Positions 16,035 through 23,925 of a DNA stretch of 64,000 nt are shown here, piece after piece. Position numbers and translations under genes: made by a program. The stretch lies in IMG/VR virus record IMGVR_UViG_3300030328_004798, positions 1,466 to 65,465 of that record. One strand, 5' to 3'. Each line of letters begins with the position of its first letter. Positions within the stretch are counted from its first letter, which is position 1. Source of the DNA: a virus. The notes beneath the pieces are model-generated. The model saw only the letters and a program-made list of their open reading frames with translations. It was not told where the DNA came from and made no database searches.

Positions 16035-16829
16035 ATGAATAAACATGCAATTGTTTCGCTAAGTGGAGGAATGGATAGTTCTACACTTTTACTTAGAGCG
16101 ATATCTGAGTATGATACAGTTACTGCAATATCATTTGACTATGGTCAAAAGCATAGAGTTGAACTTGAAAGAGCAAAATCATTAATTACTTATCTAAATA
16201 TGGAAGGTCATAAGGTAACCTATGAGCAAATTAAATTAGATGGTTTAGTGGATTTGTTAAATTCTGCTTTAGTAGAAGGGGGAGATGATGTCCCAGAAGG
16301 ACACTATGAACAAGATAATATGAAAGAAACAGTAGTACCTAACAGAAATAAAATGTTTGCGTCTATTACACAGGCGGTTGCTTTATCTAAAGCAAATGCC
16401 ACAAAAGAGCAAGTTGATATTTGTTTAGGAATACATGCTGGTGATCATGCAATTTATCCTGATTGTAGACAAGAATTTAGAGACGCTGATGATGCAGCAT
16501 TTAGAATTGGAAATTGGGATGCAGATAGAGTAGGTTATTTTACACCTTATCTTGATACTGATAAATTAGGTATTCTTCAAAATGGAGAATATTTATGTGG
16601 GGTATTAAATGTTGAATTTGACGAAGTTTATTCTAGAACTAATACTAGTTATAAGCCTTATTCTAGTGGGAACAGTGATTATAAATCTGCTTCATCTGTT
16701 GAAAGAATTGAAGCGTTTATTGCTCTGGGTCGTCCGGATCCTGTTCAATATGAAGATGAAACGGGTCCAGTAGATTGGGAAGTAGCTAGAGATTCAGTAG
16801 CTAAAGTATTAGCTGATTATTCAGCTTAA
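16035..16829 (+). CDS. queC: QueC-like 7-cyano-7-deazaguanine synthase lacking the zinc cysteines
   Basis: A 264-residue ATP-pyrophosphatase-fold protein. QueC converts 7-carboxy-7-deazaguanine with ammonia and ATP through an amide to preQ0. The PP-loop SLSGGMDSST (residues 8-17), SFDYGQKH and PNRNKMFASI are all present. The C-terminal zinc ribbon is not: in the block that normally reads SCY...CGxCxxCxxR, this protein reads TSYKPYSSG...DYKSASSVERIEAF (residues 204-228), so all four cysteines are replaced. The reading frame is intact. The enzyme might be zinc-independent or stop at the amide (ADG) product. It sits 12 bases after the DpdA-like gene. Confidence 0.88.
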   Translation: MNKHAIVSLSGGMDSSTLLLRAISEYDTVTAISFDYGQKHRVELERAKSLITYLNMEGHKVTYEQIKLDGLVDLLNSALVEGGDDVPEGHYEQDNMKETVVPNRNKMFASITQAVALSKANATKEQVDICLGIHAGDHAIYPDCRQEFRDADDAAFRIGNWDADRVGYFTPYLDTDKLGILQNGEYLCGVLNVEFDEVYSRTNTSYKPYSSGNSDYKSASSVERIEAFIALGRPDPVQYEDETGPVDWEVARDSVAKVLADYSA

Positions 16830-16835
16830 TATATT

Positions 16836-16908
16836 TGGCTCGTAGTGTAATTGGCAACACGTCTGGTTTTGGTCCAGAAGAGTCTAGGTTCGACCCCTAG
16901 CGAGCCAA
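16836..16908 (+). tRNA. tRNA-Gln (anticodon TTG)
   Basis: The cloverleaf reads: acceptor TGGCTCG / CGAGCCA (7 of 7 pairs, U1-A72), D arm GTG / CAC, anticodon stem TCTGG / CCAGA with loop TTTTGGT, T arm CTAGG / CCTAG with TTCGACC loop. The anticodon is TTG, decoding CAA, the favoured Gln codon of this AT-rich genome. CCA is not encoded (ACA follows). It lies between queC and a small gene and would be processed from the operon transcript. Confidence 0.95.
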
Positions 16909-16921
16909 CAAATAGTAATGT

Positions 16922-17119
16922 ATGAAAAAATTTTTTGAATTTTTATTAATTTGGATAAGTCAAAACCTAGCTATCCCTTTTTGGATTGTAGGTCATGTAC
17001 ATCTTTCAATTCATAATTTTCATGATTTAGTAGAAATTTTTTCATCTATTGGTATGAATATAGTTGTAGGAATAGGATTTCTTATTGACTACAAAAACAG
17101 TTTAAAAATAAAAAAATAA
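16922..17119 (+). CDS. Small membrane protein (65 aa)
   Basis: A 65-residue protein with two hydrophobic stretches (about residues 5-24 and 40-56), ending in a basic tail (KNSLKIKK). It is 14 bases after the tRNA and four bases before another small membrane protein, so the pair may work together. No family is recognised. Confidence 0.5.
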   Translation: MKKFFEFLLIWISQNLAIPFWIVGHVHLSIHNFHDLVEIFSSIGMNIVVGIGFLIDYKNSLKIKK

Positions 17120-17122
17120 ATT

Positions 17123-17284
17123 ATGTTACAAGATTTACCAGATGCGTATTGGCATCAAAAAATAAGTTTTTTAAAATCAGCTATAAGAATAGTTGGATAC
17201 GGACTTTTACTTTATTCCTTGCCTATTGCAGTAGGAGTTCTTATATTTAGTGAAGCAATTGGTATAATGGAAGAATTAGTTTAA
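17123..17284 (+). CDS. Small membrane protein (53 aa)
   Basis: A 53-residue frame with one clear hydrophobic segment (about residues 21-43, IRIVGYGLLLYSLPIAVGVLIF), opened by ATG at 17123 three bases after the preceding stop and closed two bases before the thioredoxin start. The tight packing supports it being real. It is not recognised. Confidence 0.55.
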   Translation: MLQDLPDAYWHQKISFLKSAIRIVGYGLLLYSLPIAVGVLIFSEAIGIMEELV

Positions 17285-17286
17285 TT

Positions 17287-17535
17287 ATGAATATTATTTT
17301 ATATTTTACAGCAGCATGGTGTGGTCCTTGTAAAGCACTAGCTCCAAGAATGGAAAAATTAAAAGGACAAATTAACTATAGAAAAATTGATATTGATCAA
17401 AATCAAGAAATGTCAATGAAATATGGTGTAAGAAGTGTTCCTAGTTTGGTTTTAGTTAATCAAAACGGAGAAGAGATAAGACGTATGGTTGGTCTCCAAT
17501 CAGACGATAAAATTTTAAATTTTTATAATGGGTAA
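17287..17535 (+). CDS. Thioredoxin
   Basis: An 82-residue thioredoxin-fold protein with the active site AAWCGPCKAL (residues 9-18), a following strand INYRKIDIDQN and the cis-Pro motif RSVPSLVLVNQNG. It is short, like T4-type phage thioredoxins and glutaredoxins. It probably reduces the C-terminal disulfide of the phage NrdA, which has a CVSC tail. It overlaps the QueD gene by eight bases. Confidence 0.9.
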   Translation: MNIILYFTAAWCGPCKALAPRMEKLKGQINYRKIDIDQNQEMSMKYGVRSVPSLVLVNQNGEEIRRMVGLQSDDKILNFYNG

Positions 17536-17992
17536 ATTTCAATCAAGTAAAGTATTTGACGGATTTAGTACAGTGTTTCGTCAATGGAAAGCTGAAGGTA
17601 CACACTGTAGATTTGTACACGGTTATGGAATATCTTTTAAAGTATATTTTGAAGGAGAATTAGATCATAGAAATTGGGTATGGGATTTTGGAGGAATGAA
17701 AAGAGCTAAAACTCTGATAGATGGAAAACAACCTAAAGCATGGATGGACTATATGTTTGATCATACTTTAATTGTAGCAGAAGATGATCCTGAAGTAAAA
17801 GCATTTCAACAAATGGATGCTGTAGGAGTAGCTCAAGTAAGAGTAATGGAAGCTACTGGCGCTGAAAAATTTGCTGAATATATTTATAATAAGCTTAATG
17901 AATTTGTTAAGACTGAAACTGATAATAGAGTTAGAGTTACAAAAGTAAAATTCATGGAGCATGGTAAAAACGCTGCTTATTATAGCGAATAA
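17528..17992 (+). CDS. queD: QueD-like 6-carboxy-tetrahydropterin synthase
   Basis: A 154-residue member of the 6-pyruvoyl/carboxy-tetrahydropterin synthase family, the second step from GTP to preQ0. The conserved block is visible: a zinc-ligand region with CRFVHGYGISFKVYFEG (the usual C...HGHxY...V), the strand NWVWDFGGMK (usual V-x-DFxxLK), and MFDHTLIVAEDDP (usual LDHxxLN). The first His of the canonical HGH reads HGY, so one zinc ligand appears changed. It lies between thioredoxin and QueE in the modification operon. Confidence 0.85.
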   Translation: MGKFQSSKVFDGFSTVFRQWKAEGTHCRFVHGYGISFKVYFEGELDHRNWVWDFGGMKRAKTLIDGKQPKAWMDYMFDHTLIVAEDDPEVKAFQQMDAVGVAQVRVMEATGAEKFAEYIYNKLNEFVKTETDNRVRVTKVKFMEHGKNAAYYSE

Positions 17993-18036
17993 ATAGGTTA
18001 TTAGTGAATGAAAAACCACTCTAAAAAATTAACAAT

Positions 18037-18819
18037 ATGCACAAACAATTAAAAAGGATAGAAGACTATCAAAAAACACTGGGTGTATTAGAATTATATA
18101 CAGCCGTACAATCAGAAGGTAGCAGACAAGGTTACCCAACAATCGTAGTTAGAACATCAGGATGCACACATAGATGCTACTTTGGAGAAGGTGGATGGTG
18201 TGATTCTTGGTATACAAGTATTCACCCAGAAAAAGGTACTTACTGTTTCCAAGATATTATAGACATGTATGATAATAATCCCCATATTAAAGAAATGATG
18301 TTAACTGGGGGTTCTCCAACTATGCATCCAAAATTAGTTAATGAATTAACACACTTTGCACATGAAAGAGATATATTCATTACTATCGAAACTGAAGGAT
18401 CTCATTTTTTACCTACCGATTATCCTATTAATTTACTTAGTATTAGTCCCAAGTTTAGTAATTCTGTTCCTGTTATTGGTGCCAAAACACCTCAGGGAGC
18501 TATTGTAGACGAAAGAATGGTAAAAAAACACAATTCAAAAAGACTAAACATTGAAGCAATATTACAATCAATTGAATATCATGATGATTATCACATAAAA
18601 CCAGTTTTGGATAATAAATTATCTATGGTTAGTGAAGTAGAAGAATTCTTGAAAAAATGTAATATACCAGATCATAAAGTTTGGGCTATGCCTGCTGGTG
18701 ATGATAGAGAATCTTTATTTGAAAGTTATGGTCCTGTTATGAATTTTGTAAGAGATAGAGGTTGGAGATATACAGGACGTTCCCATATTATGGCTTTTAA
18801 TACAGAACGTTGTGTCTAG
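18037..18819 (+). CDS. queE: QueE-like 7-carboxy-7-deazaguanine synthase (radical SAM)
   Basis: A 260-residue radical SAM enzyme that would contract carboxy-tetrahydropterin to 7-carboxy-7-deazaguanine. The N-terminal LYTAVQSEGSRQGYPTIVVRTSGC matches QueE. The cluster cysteines are C43, C47 and C55, a CX3CX7C spacing instead of the usual CX3CX2C, with a Gly-rich insertion before CDSWYT. MLTGGSP corresponds to the SAM-binding TGGEP motif. Late residues VWAMPAGDD match the QueE C-terminal strand. A 44-codon frame overlaps its end, followed by folE. Confidence 0.88.
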   Translation: MHKQLKRIEDYQKTLGVLELYTAVQSEGSRQGYPTIVVRTSGCTHRCYFGEGGWCDSWYTSIHPEKGTYCFQDIIDMYDNNPHIKEMMLTGGSPTMHPKLVNELTHFAHERDIFITIETEGSHFLPTDYPINLLSISPKFSNSVPVIGAKTPQGAIVDERMVKKHNSKRLNIEAILQSIEYHDDYHIKPVLDNKLSMVSEVEEFLKKCNIPDHKVWAMPAGDDRESLFESYGPVMNFVRDRGWRYTGRSHIMAFNTERCV

Positions 18820-18946
18820 AGAAGAAGCACTAGAGATATTAGAGGAAATTGAAGAAAATGTTGGGGTTTGTTGCGCTATTACAATGGAACCAGACGAAGT
18901 ATTAGTATTAATAGATAAATTAAAAAGTTATTTAGAAAATGAGTAG
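18812..18946 (+). CDS. Small acidic helical protein (44 aa) bridging queE and folE
   Basis: A 44-residue frame from GTG at 18812 to TAG at 18946 that overlaps the queE stop by eight bases and the folE start by eight bases. It would encode an acidic, helical peptide with a CC pair in the middle (NVGVCCAITM) and a Leu-rich C-terminus. Without it there would be a 119-base gap in a tightly packed operon. Function not recognised. Confidence 0.5.
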   Translation: MSREEALEILEEIEENVGVCCAITMEPDEVLVLIDKLKSYLENE

Positions 18947-19628
18947 AAAAAAACAACACACGGATTTAGAGGTAGTACAAAAAGGATTTGCAAATGGAGT
19001 TTCTCCTAACTTTCCATTAAATGATAAACAAAAGGAGAAAATGATTAAAAAAGCTACTAAAGCTTATGCTAGATTTTTAGAAGCATTAGAATGTGATTGG
19101 CAAAATGATCCTAATTCATCAGATACACCTCATAGAGTAGCTAAAGCTTATGTTAATGATTTATGGGCTGGAAGATATACACAAATGTCTCCAATTACAT
19201 CATTTCCATCAGATGGTTATGATGGTATTGTAATTGAACGAAATATTCCATTAACATCAATGTGTTCTCATCATCACCAAACAATTGGAGGTGTAGTTCA
19301 TATTGGATATGTTGTTGGTGATAATGGTAGAGTAATTGGATTATCTAAGTTAAATAGAATAGTAGAATTGTTTGGAAGGAGAGGAGCAATTCAAGAACAA
19401 CTTACATCAGCAATTCATAATGCTGTAGATAAAATTTGTGAAAATAATAAAGGTGTTATTGTTTCTATTGTAGGAACACATAATTGTGTAAGTTGTAGAG
19501 GGGTTAAACATCAAGGTGCTGCTATGGTTACAACAAAAGCGTCAGGTGTATTTAGAGATAATGATAATTTAGCAAGAAAGGAATTTTTTGATTCACTAAA
19601 AATAAATAACGGAGGACACAATATATAG
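18939..19628 (+). CDS. folE: GTP cyclohydrolase I
   Basis: A 229-residue FolE that converts GTP to dihydroneopterin triphosphate, the entry step to the preQ0 route. It shows PLTSMCSHHHQTIGG (zinc-site Cys and His pair), IGLSKLNRIVELF and a late VSCRGVKHQGAAMVTTKASG with the second zinc Cys. The N-terminal 40 residues are variable. With QueD, QueE, QueC and DpdA it completes a GTP-to-DNA-base pathway on about 5 kb. Confidence 0.93.
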   Translation: MSRKKQHTDLEVVQKGFANGVSPNFPLNDKQKEKMIKKATKAYARFLEALECDWQNDPNSSDTPHRVAKAYVNDLWAGRYTQMSPITSFPSDGYDGIVIERNIPLTSMCSHHHQTIGGVVHIGYVVGDNGRVIGLSKLNRIVELFGRRGAIQEQLTSAIHNAVDKICENNKGVIVSIVGTHNCVSCRGVKHQGAAMVTTKASGVFRDNDNLARKEFFDSLKINNGGHNI

Positions 19629-19630
19629 TT

Positions 19631-20110
19631 ATGTTAAAATTAGAAAATAAAATTTATATAAGCTGGGATGATGTAAAAAGAGATGTAGAAACACTATGTA
19701 CAAAAATCTTTATGGATTACCCAAATATAGATTCAGTAATGGGGTTACCAAGAGGAGGTTTAATCCCAGCAGTATTAGTTTCCCATGAATTAGGATTACC
19801 TTGGACGATGCAACCAGGTAGAAATACTTTAGTTATTGATGATATTAATGATACAGGACATACTTTAAATGATGCACCTGGAGTTTATCATGCTGTACTT
19901 CACCATAAACCAACTTCTAAATTTAAACCAAATTTATATGCTAGAGAAGTAGGAGAAGAATGGTTAGTTTATCCGTGGGAAAGATCAGATTCAAAAGCTC
20001 TACCAGATTATTTAAAACAGGTTGAGCATCTGAGTGATTCTCATTATATTGGTGGTCTAACAATGCCCAAAGGTGCCAAAACACCTTGGTGGAAAAAAAT
20101 GAGTAAATAA
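19631..20110 (+). CDS. Purine phosphoribosyltransferase-like protein
   Basis: A 159-residue type I phosphoribosyltransferase. The PRPP-binding motif VIDDINDTGHTL is intact, with the upstream MGLPRGGLIPAVLVSHELG loop and a late EEWLVYPWERS block seen in xanthine/guanine phosphoribosyltransferases. It likely joins a purine base to PRPP. DpdA chemistry releases free guanine, so salvage of guanine to GMP would feed FolE; this link is inference. It overlaps the next gene by one base. Confidence 0.82.
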   Translation: MLKLENKIYISWDDVKRDVETLCTKIFMDYPNIDSVMGLPRGGLIPAVLVSHELGLPWTMQPGRNTLVIDDINDTGHTLNDAPGVYHAVLHHKPTSKFKPNLYAREVGEEWLVYPWERSDSKALPDYLKQVEHLSDSHYIGGLTMPKGAKTPWWKKMSK

Positions 20111-20661
20111 TGGGAAAACAATTAGAATTTGCGTATCAATGGGAAAAATTAAAAGATGTCCCATTTGTAAATGAAGTAGAACAATTTAATGCCACATTTG
20201 GCAAACCAAATAATTATGAACCGACAATACCAGAAAAAAAGGAATGGCAATTCGTATACGACTTTGTACTTGAAGAATTGGAAGAATATAGACAGGCTTG
20301 CGAAAACGGAGACATCGTGGAAGTTTTGGATGCTTTGTGCGATATTGCTTACGTTTCCCTTGGGAACGGCACTATGTTACATGGTCTTAAAGATAAGATA
20401 TGGCCAGCCTATCAAGAAGTACAAGGAAGCAATATGTCGAAGTCTTGCAGCACTGAAGAAGAAGCCATGGAAACTGTCTCCCTCCGCTCTAAAGAACAAG
20501 CTGAGTCATGTCACTATGAGAAAGTGGGGGAGAGATTCGTAGTATATAGAACACGTGATAGAAAAGTAATGAAATCTATCAACTATTACAAACCAGATCT
20601 GTCTCAATTTTTTACAGATGATGAGTTAGAAAAATTTTACGAAGTTGAAGTGATTGACTAA
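20110..20661 (+). CDS. MazG-like nucleotide pyrophosphohydrolase
   Basis: A 183-residue all-alpha NTP pyrophosphohydrolase-type protein. The signature EELEEYRQACENGDIVEVLDALCD contains the EExxE and ExxD metal-binding pattern of MazG and phosphoribosyl-ATP pyrophosphatases. The C-terminal half (after residue 110) is an additional segment with ERFVVYRTRDRKVMKS. Phage MazG proteins are proposed to hydrolyse non-canonical or alarmone nucleotides. It lies with one-base junctions between the phosphoribosyltransferase and the DNA polymerase. Confidence 0.82.
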   Translation: MGKQLEFAYQWEKLKDVPFVNEVEQFNATFGKPNNYEPTIPEKKEWQFVYDFVLEELEEYRQACENGDIVEVLDALCDIAYVSLGNGTMLHGLKDKIWPAYQEVQGSNMSKSCSTEEEAMETVSLRSKEQAESCHYEKVGERFVVYRTRDRKVMKSINYYKPDLSQFFTDDELEKFYEVEVID

Positions 20662-22403
20662 TGTATAAAAAATGTTATCAAGGGAAAAAATTAGGAAGTA
20701 ATATTTTTGAAATGCACCTTTGGGAAGAGGAAGGTGGTCATCAAATTATTCCTTATGAAAATATAGCATATCAAGAATGTGAGGAAGAAGAACACTCTAA
20801 TATTGGATTAAATGGTGAATATTTAAAACCTACTGATAATTGGTTTTTTTCTAAAAATCCTGATTATAAGCACAAAAATACTCCTGGTCTTCATTTTCAC
20901 GATATGAAACTTCATCAAAAGTTTTTAGTTGAAAGATATGGAACCAATGATATACCTTCTACAGGTCATAGAGAAATATTTTTTGATATTGAGTGTGAAA
21001 TTGGAGGAGCCTTAACAGAAGATTATATAGAAAGTGCTCCTATGCCTATTACTTCAATTGCTTGGTGGGATAAAACACCTGATACTTGGCATATTCTAAT
21101 TTTAGATAAAAAGAATCAATTAAAACATACTAAGGCAAAAAATAAGGAAATTATACCTTGTAGAACAGAAAATGAGTTATTAGCTAAATTTATCGAAAAA
21201 ATTAGAGACATAGATCCTGACATTTTAATAGGATACAACTCAGATTATTTTGATATACCTTATTTATACTATAGAATGTGTAATACAATAGGTAAAGAAT
21301 TTGCTGATCATTTATCACCTTTAGGTAAAGTAGAGTCAAAGAAATTTTCTAAATTTTTCTATAAACGAAATCAATATGTAGATATTATAGGAGTTGAATC
21401 CCTTGATTATATTCGTTTACATAAAAAATACAGTTGGAAAGATGAACCTAGCTGGAAATTAGATGCTATTGGAGAGAAATATGTTGGAATGAAAAAGGTT
21501 GAATACGAGGGTAATTTAGATCAACTATTTGAAACTGATATCCATAAATTTATTCAATATAACTTTGTTGATGTTGAGATATTAAAAAAATTAGACGAAA
21601 AATTACAATATATTGCTTTAACTAAAAATCTATCACATAAAGGCAAACATAATTATAGTGAAGTTTATTCTAATAGTGTTACCCAAGATGGAGCAATTTC
21701 AGCTTACCTATTATCTCAAAATATAATACCCCCACCCAAAGAACCTAATCCCCAAAAGAAAGATGGTTATGCTGGAGGATATCTTTTTTGCCCTAAAGCA
21801 GGATTATACAAGTATATGTTTGATGAAGATTTAACATCATTGTATCCATCTATAATTATGTCAATTAACATAGGTAAAGAAACATTTATGGGGCGTATTA
21901 TAGATGCAGATGACCGTAATAATAGATTGGGTCTTAACGATTTAAAAGAACGTGATCCTAAAGAGGAATTATTAATAGAAAACTCAAAACGAAAACAAAC
22001 TTATGTAAATGTTGATAGGTTAATTACTATGATTGAACAAAATAATTTAGCTGTAGCAGCTAATGGCTCATTGTTTAGAACAGATAAAGAATCAGTATTA
22101 TCAACAATACTTAAAAAATGGTTTGATGAAAGAGTTGTTTATAAAAATGCTATGAAAAAAGCATTTAAATCAGGTGATAAAGAAAAAGGTGAATATAATT
22201 ATTTGATGCAATATACATTTAAAATTTTGCTTAATAGTTTATATGGTGCAACAGCATTACCTTCATTTAGATATGGAATGAATTTATCTATATTAAGTGA
22301 AGCAATTACTTTATCAGGACATAGAATAATACAAGAATCAGCTTTATGTGCTAATAGACACATGAATAAAGTTATGAAAGGTAAATTAAAATTAAATTTA
22401 TAA
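20661..22403 (+). CDS. 43A: DNA polymerase family B, N-terminal part of a split enzyme (exonuclease, palm A, fingers)
   Basis: A 580-residue fragment of a T4 gp43-like polymerase. The 3'-5' exonuclease has FFDIECEIGG (Exo I, DxE), GYNSDYFDIPYL (Exo II) and YNFVDVEIL (Exo III). Polymerase motif A is DEDLTSLYPSI and motif B is KILLNSLYGA. It stops after the helix SGHRIIQESALCANRHMNKVMKG, precisely before catalytic motif C, which is encoded separately at 22967. The two parts add up to 891 residues, close to T4 gp43 (898). The parts must associate for activity. Confidence 0.92.
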   Translation: MYKKCYQGKKLGSNIFEMHLWEEEGGHQIIPYENIAYQECEEEEHSNIGLNGEYLKPTDNWFFSKNPDYKHKNTPGLHFHDMKLHQKFLVERYGTNDIPSTGHREIFFDIECEIGGALTEDYIESAPMPITSIAWWDKTPDTWHILILDKKNQLKHTKAKNKEIIPCRTENELLAKFIEKIRDIDPDILIGYNSDYFDIPYLYYRMCNTIGKEFADHLSPLGKVESKKFSKFFYKRNQYVDIIGVESLDYIRLHKKYSWKDEPSWKLDAIGEKYVGMKKVEYEGNLDQLFETDIHKFIQYNFVDVEILKKLDEKLQYIALTKNLSHKGKHNYSEVYSNSVTQDGAISAYLLSQNIIPPPKEPNPQKKDGYAGGYLFCPKAGLYKYMFDEDLTSLYPSIIMSINIGKETFMGRIIDADDRNNRLGLNDLKERDPKEELLIENSKRKQTYVNVDRLITMIEQNNLAVAANGSLFRTDKESVLSTILKKWFDERVVYKNAMKKAFKSGDKEKGEYNYLMQYTFKILLNSLYGATALPSFRYGMNLSILSEAITLSGHRIIQESALCANRHMNKVMKGKLKLNL

Positions 22404-22406
22404 AAT

Positions 22407-22700
22407 ATGACAGATCTTTTAATAGGATTAGGTTTATTACCTATATTAATTTTAGTTAATTATGTAGTTTTAACATTATGTAAGTTTTTTCCTAAATATA
22501 TTTTAGCATTAAGTGGTGTAATGATTGGATTAGATACAATTATGACTTTAGGTTATACATTTACAGCTAATATATTTGTAACTGAAATTAAATTAATGGT
22601 TGGTGGAGTTGGTTTAGCTATATTTGCTGCGTTAGCACATAAAGTTTTAACCTTTATAAAAGAATTAGGTGCATTAAATAAACATGAAATAGGTAATTAA
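22407..22700 (+). CDS. Small membrane protein inserted between the polymerase halves
   Basis: A 97-residue protein with three hydrophobic segments (about residues 3-24, 30-50 and 58-80) and a charged C-terminus. It starts four bases after the polymerase N-part stops. No homing endonuclease motifs (LAGLIDADG, GIY-YIG, HNH) are visible. Function not recognised. Confidence 0.65.
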   Translation: MTDLLIGLGLLPILILVNYVVLTLCKFFPKYILALSGVMIGLDTIMTLGYTFTANIFVTEIKLMVGGVGLAIFAALAHKVLTFIKELGALNKHEIGN

Positions 22701-22701
22701 T

Positions 22702-22965
22702 ATGGCTTTAAAAAAACAATCTATAAGAAAAAATATGAATATTTTGGTTAATGGTGTAGAATTATCCAAAGAAGAATTAATATTAATAAGTGAAGAATGG
22801 AACGAAACACAAGAAGCATTTTTTAAAAAAATGTTAAAACAAGGAGGACATTTTAGACTTAAAGGAATTAAATATGAAGTTGAATTAATAAAAGATAGTA
22901 GGACTAGATCAGATGGGACTAAAGATGGAGGTGTAATTCAAATCCCAGGAGATACGCAATTTTAA
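22702..22965 (+). CDS. Hypothetical protein inserted between the polymerase halves (87 aa)
   Basis: An 87-residue soluble, charged protein with an N-terminal strand NILVNGVELSKEEL, a helix, and a strand pair FRLKGIKYEVELI. It is packed with one-base gaps between the membrane protein and the polymerase C-part. There are no nuclease or intein motifs. Function not recognised. Confidence 0.65.
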   Translation: MALKKQSIRKNMNILVNGVELSKEELILISEEWNETQEAFFKKMLKQGGHFRLKGIKYEVELIKDSRTRSDGTKDGGVIQIPGDTQF

Positions 22966-22966
22966 T

Positions 22967-23902
22967 ATGAAACATTTAGAAGAAACACCTTGGTTTATTT
23001 GTGATAAAGGAGATAATAATTATTGTGCCTATGTGGACACTGATTCAAACTACTTTAACGCTGAACCTATACTTTTACATTTATATCCTAATTTTGAAGA
23101 ATTATCTGATGAGGAAAAAGATAGTAAACTGGAAAAAGTTGCTTTGGCCTATCAAGATATTATATCTGAAGATTATGATAGGTTAGCTGAGGAATGTTTT
23201 AATGTTAAGTCACATAGACTTGAGATGAAGACTGAATGTGTAATTAGATCAGCTTATTTTAGAGCTACTAGAAGATATGCTCAATGGATAACTAAACAGG
23301 AGGGTATTCCTAAAGAAGTTCTAGATATTAAAGGATTGGAATTTATGAAAGCTAATTTTCCACCTATTTTAGGAGAATTCTTTAATGATATATTACAACA
23401 GGTATTGAAAGGAGAAGAAAAAGCTAGTATAATTACTCAAATTAAAGAATTTAAAAAAGAAATATTAGGGGGTAAAATTTCATTAGCTAAATTAGGTAAT
23501 CCAACAGCAGTAAAAAAATTAGAAAAATATTCCGGTACTAAAGCAAGAGCAGGAGAAATATTTACTGAAATACTTAAAGGTGCTCCTGCGCCCGTAAGAG
23601 CTGCTATTCGTTATAATGATTTATTAAAATTATGGAATTTAGATAGAAAACATAATTTAATTACAATGGCTGATAAAGTAAAATGGATTTACTTAAAAGA
23701 TAACCCATATAAAATAGAGGCATTAGCATTTTTTGATTATGATATTCCTGAAAAAGTTCAAGATTTCTTAGATACTTACGCAGATAGGCAAAAAGTATTT
23801 GATTCAATATTATTAAATAAATTAGAAGGATTTTTTAGTGATTTACAATGGTCATTAGACTTAAATCCTTATACAAATGCCTTAAGTTCCTTTGAAATCT
23901 AA
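22967..23902 (+). CDS. 43B: DNA polymerase family B, C-terminal part of a split enzyme (palm C, thumb)
   Basis: A 311-residue fragment that opens with about 20 new residues and then carries polymerase motif C, CAYVDTDSNYF (the two catalytic Asp), followed by palm and thumb sequences (RLEMKTECVIRSAYFRATRRYAQW, VLDIKGLEFMKANFP). It has its own ATG. The boundary is in the palm between motifs B and C, the same general position as the known gp43A/gp43B split in Aeromonas T4-like phages, though here no mobile nuclease lies between. The end likely includes a clamp-binding tail. Confidence 0.92.
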   Translation: MKHLEETPWFICDKGDNNYCAYVDTDSNYFNAEPILLHLYPNFEELSDEEKDSKLEKVALAYQDIISEDYDRLAEECFNVKSHRLEMKTECVIRSAYFRATRRYAQWITKQEGIPKEVLDIKGLEFMKANFPPILGEFFNDILQQVLKGEEKASIITQIKEFKKEILGGKISLAKLGNPTAVKKLEKYSGTKARAGEIFTEILKGAPAPVRAAIRYNDLLKLWNLDRKHNLITMADKVKWIYLKDNPYKIEALAFFDYDIPEKVQDFLDTYADRQKVFDSILLNKLEGFFSDLQWSLDLNPYTNALSSFEI

Positions 23903-23920
23903 GATAAAATTCGTATATTA
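23891..23920 (+). promoter_or_regulatory. Class A promoter upstream of the sliding clamp
   Basis: TTTGA at 23891-23895 and TTCGTATATTA at 23910-23920 match the class A boxes with a spacing one base shorter than usual. The site overlaps the end of the polymerase gene and lies just before the clamp start at 23926. Confidence 0.55.
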
Positions 23921-23925
23921 CAGCT

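Noticed and set aside
16035-16829. QueC as a decayed pseudogene
   Set aside because: The frame is intact, the PP-loop and other core motifs are conserved, and it sits in a functional-looking operon; only the zinc cysteines differ.
22404-22966. Group I intron or intein as the cause of the polymerase split
   Set aside because: The intervening DNA holds two packed reading frames with own starts, both polymerase parts have their own stop and start, and no intein end residues or homing nuclease motifs are visible.
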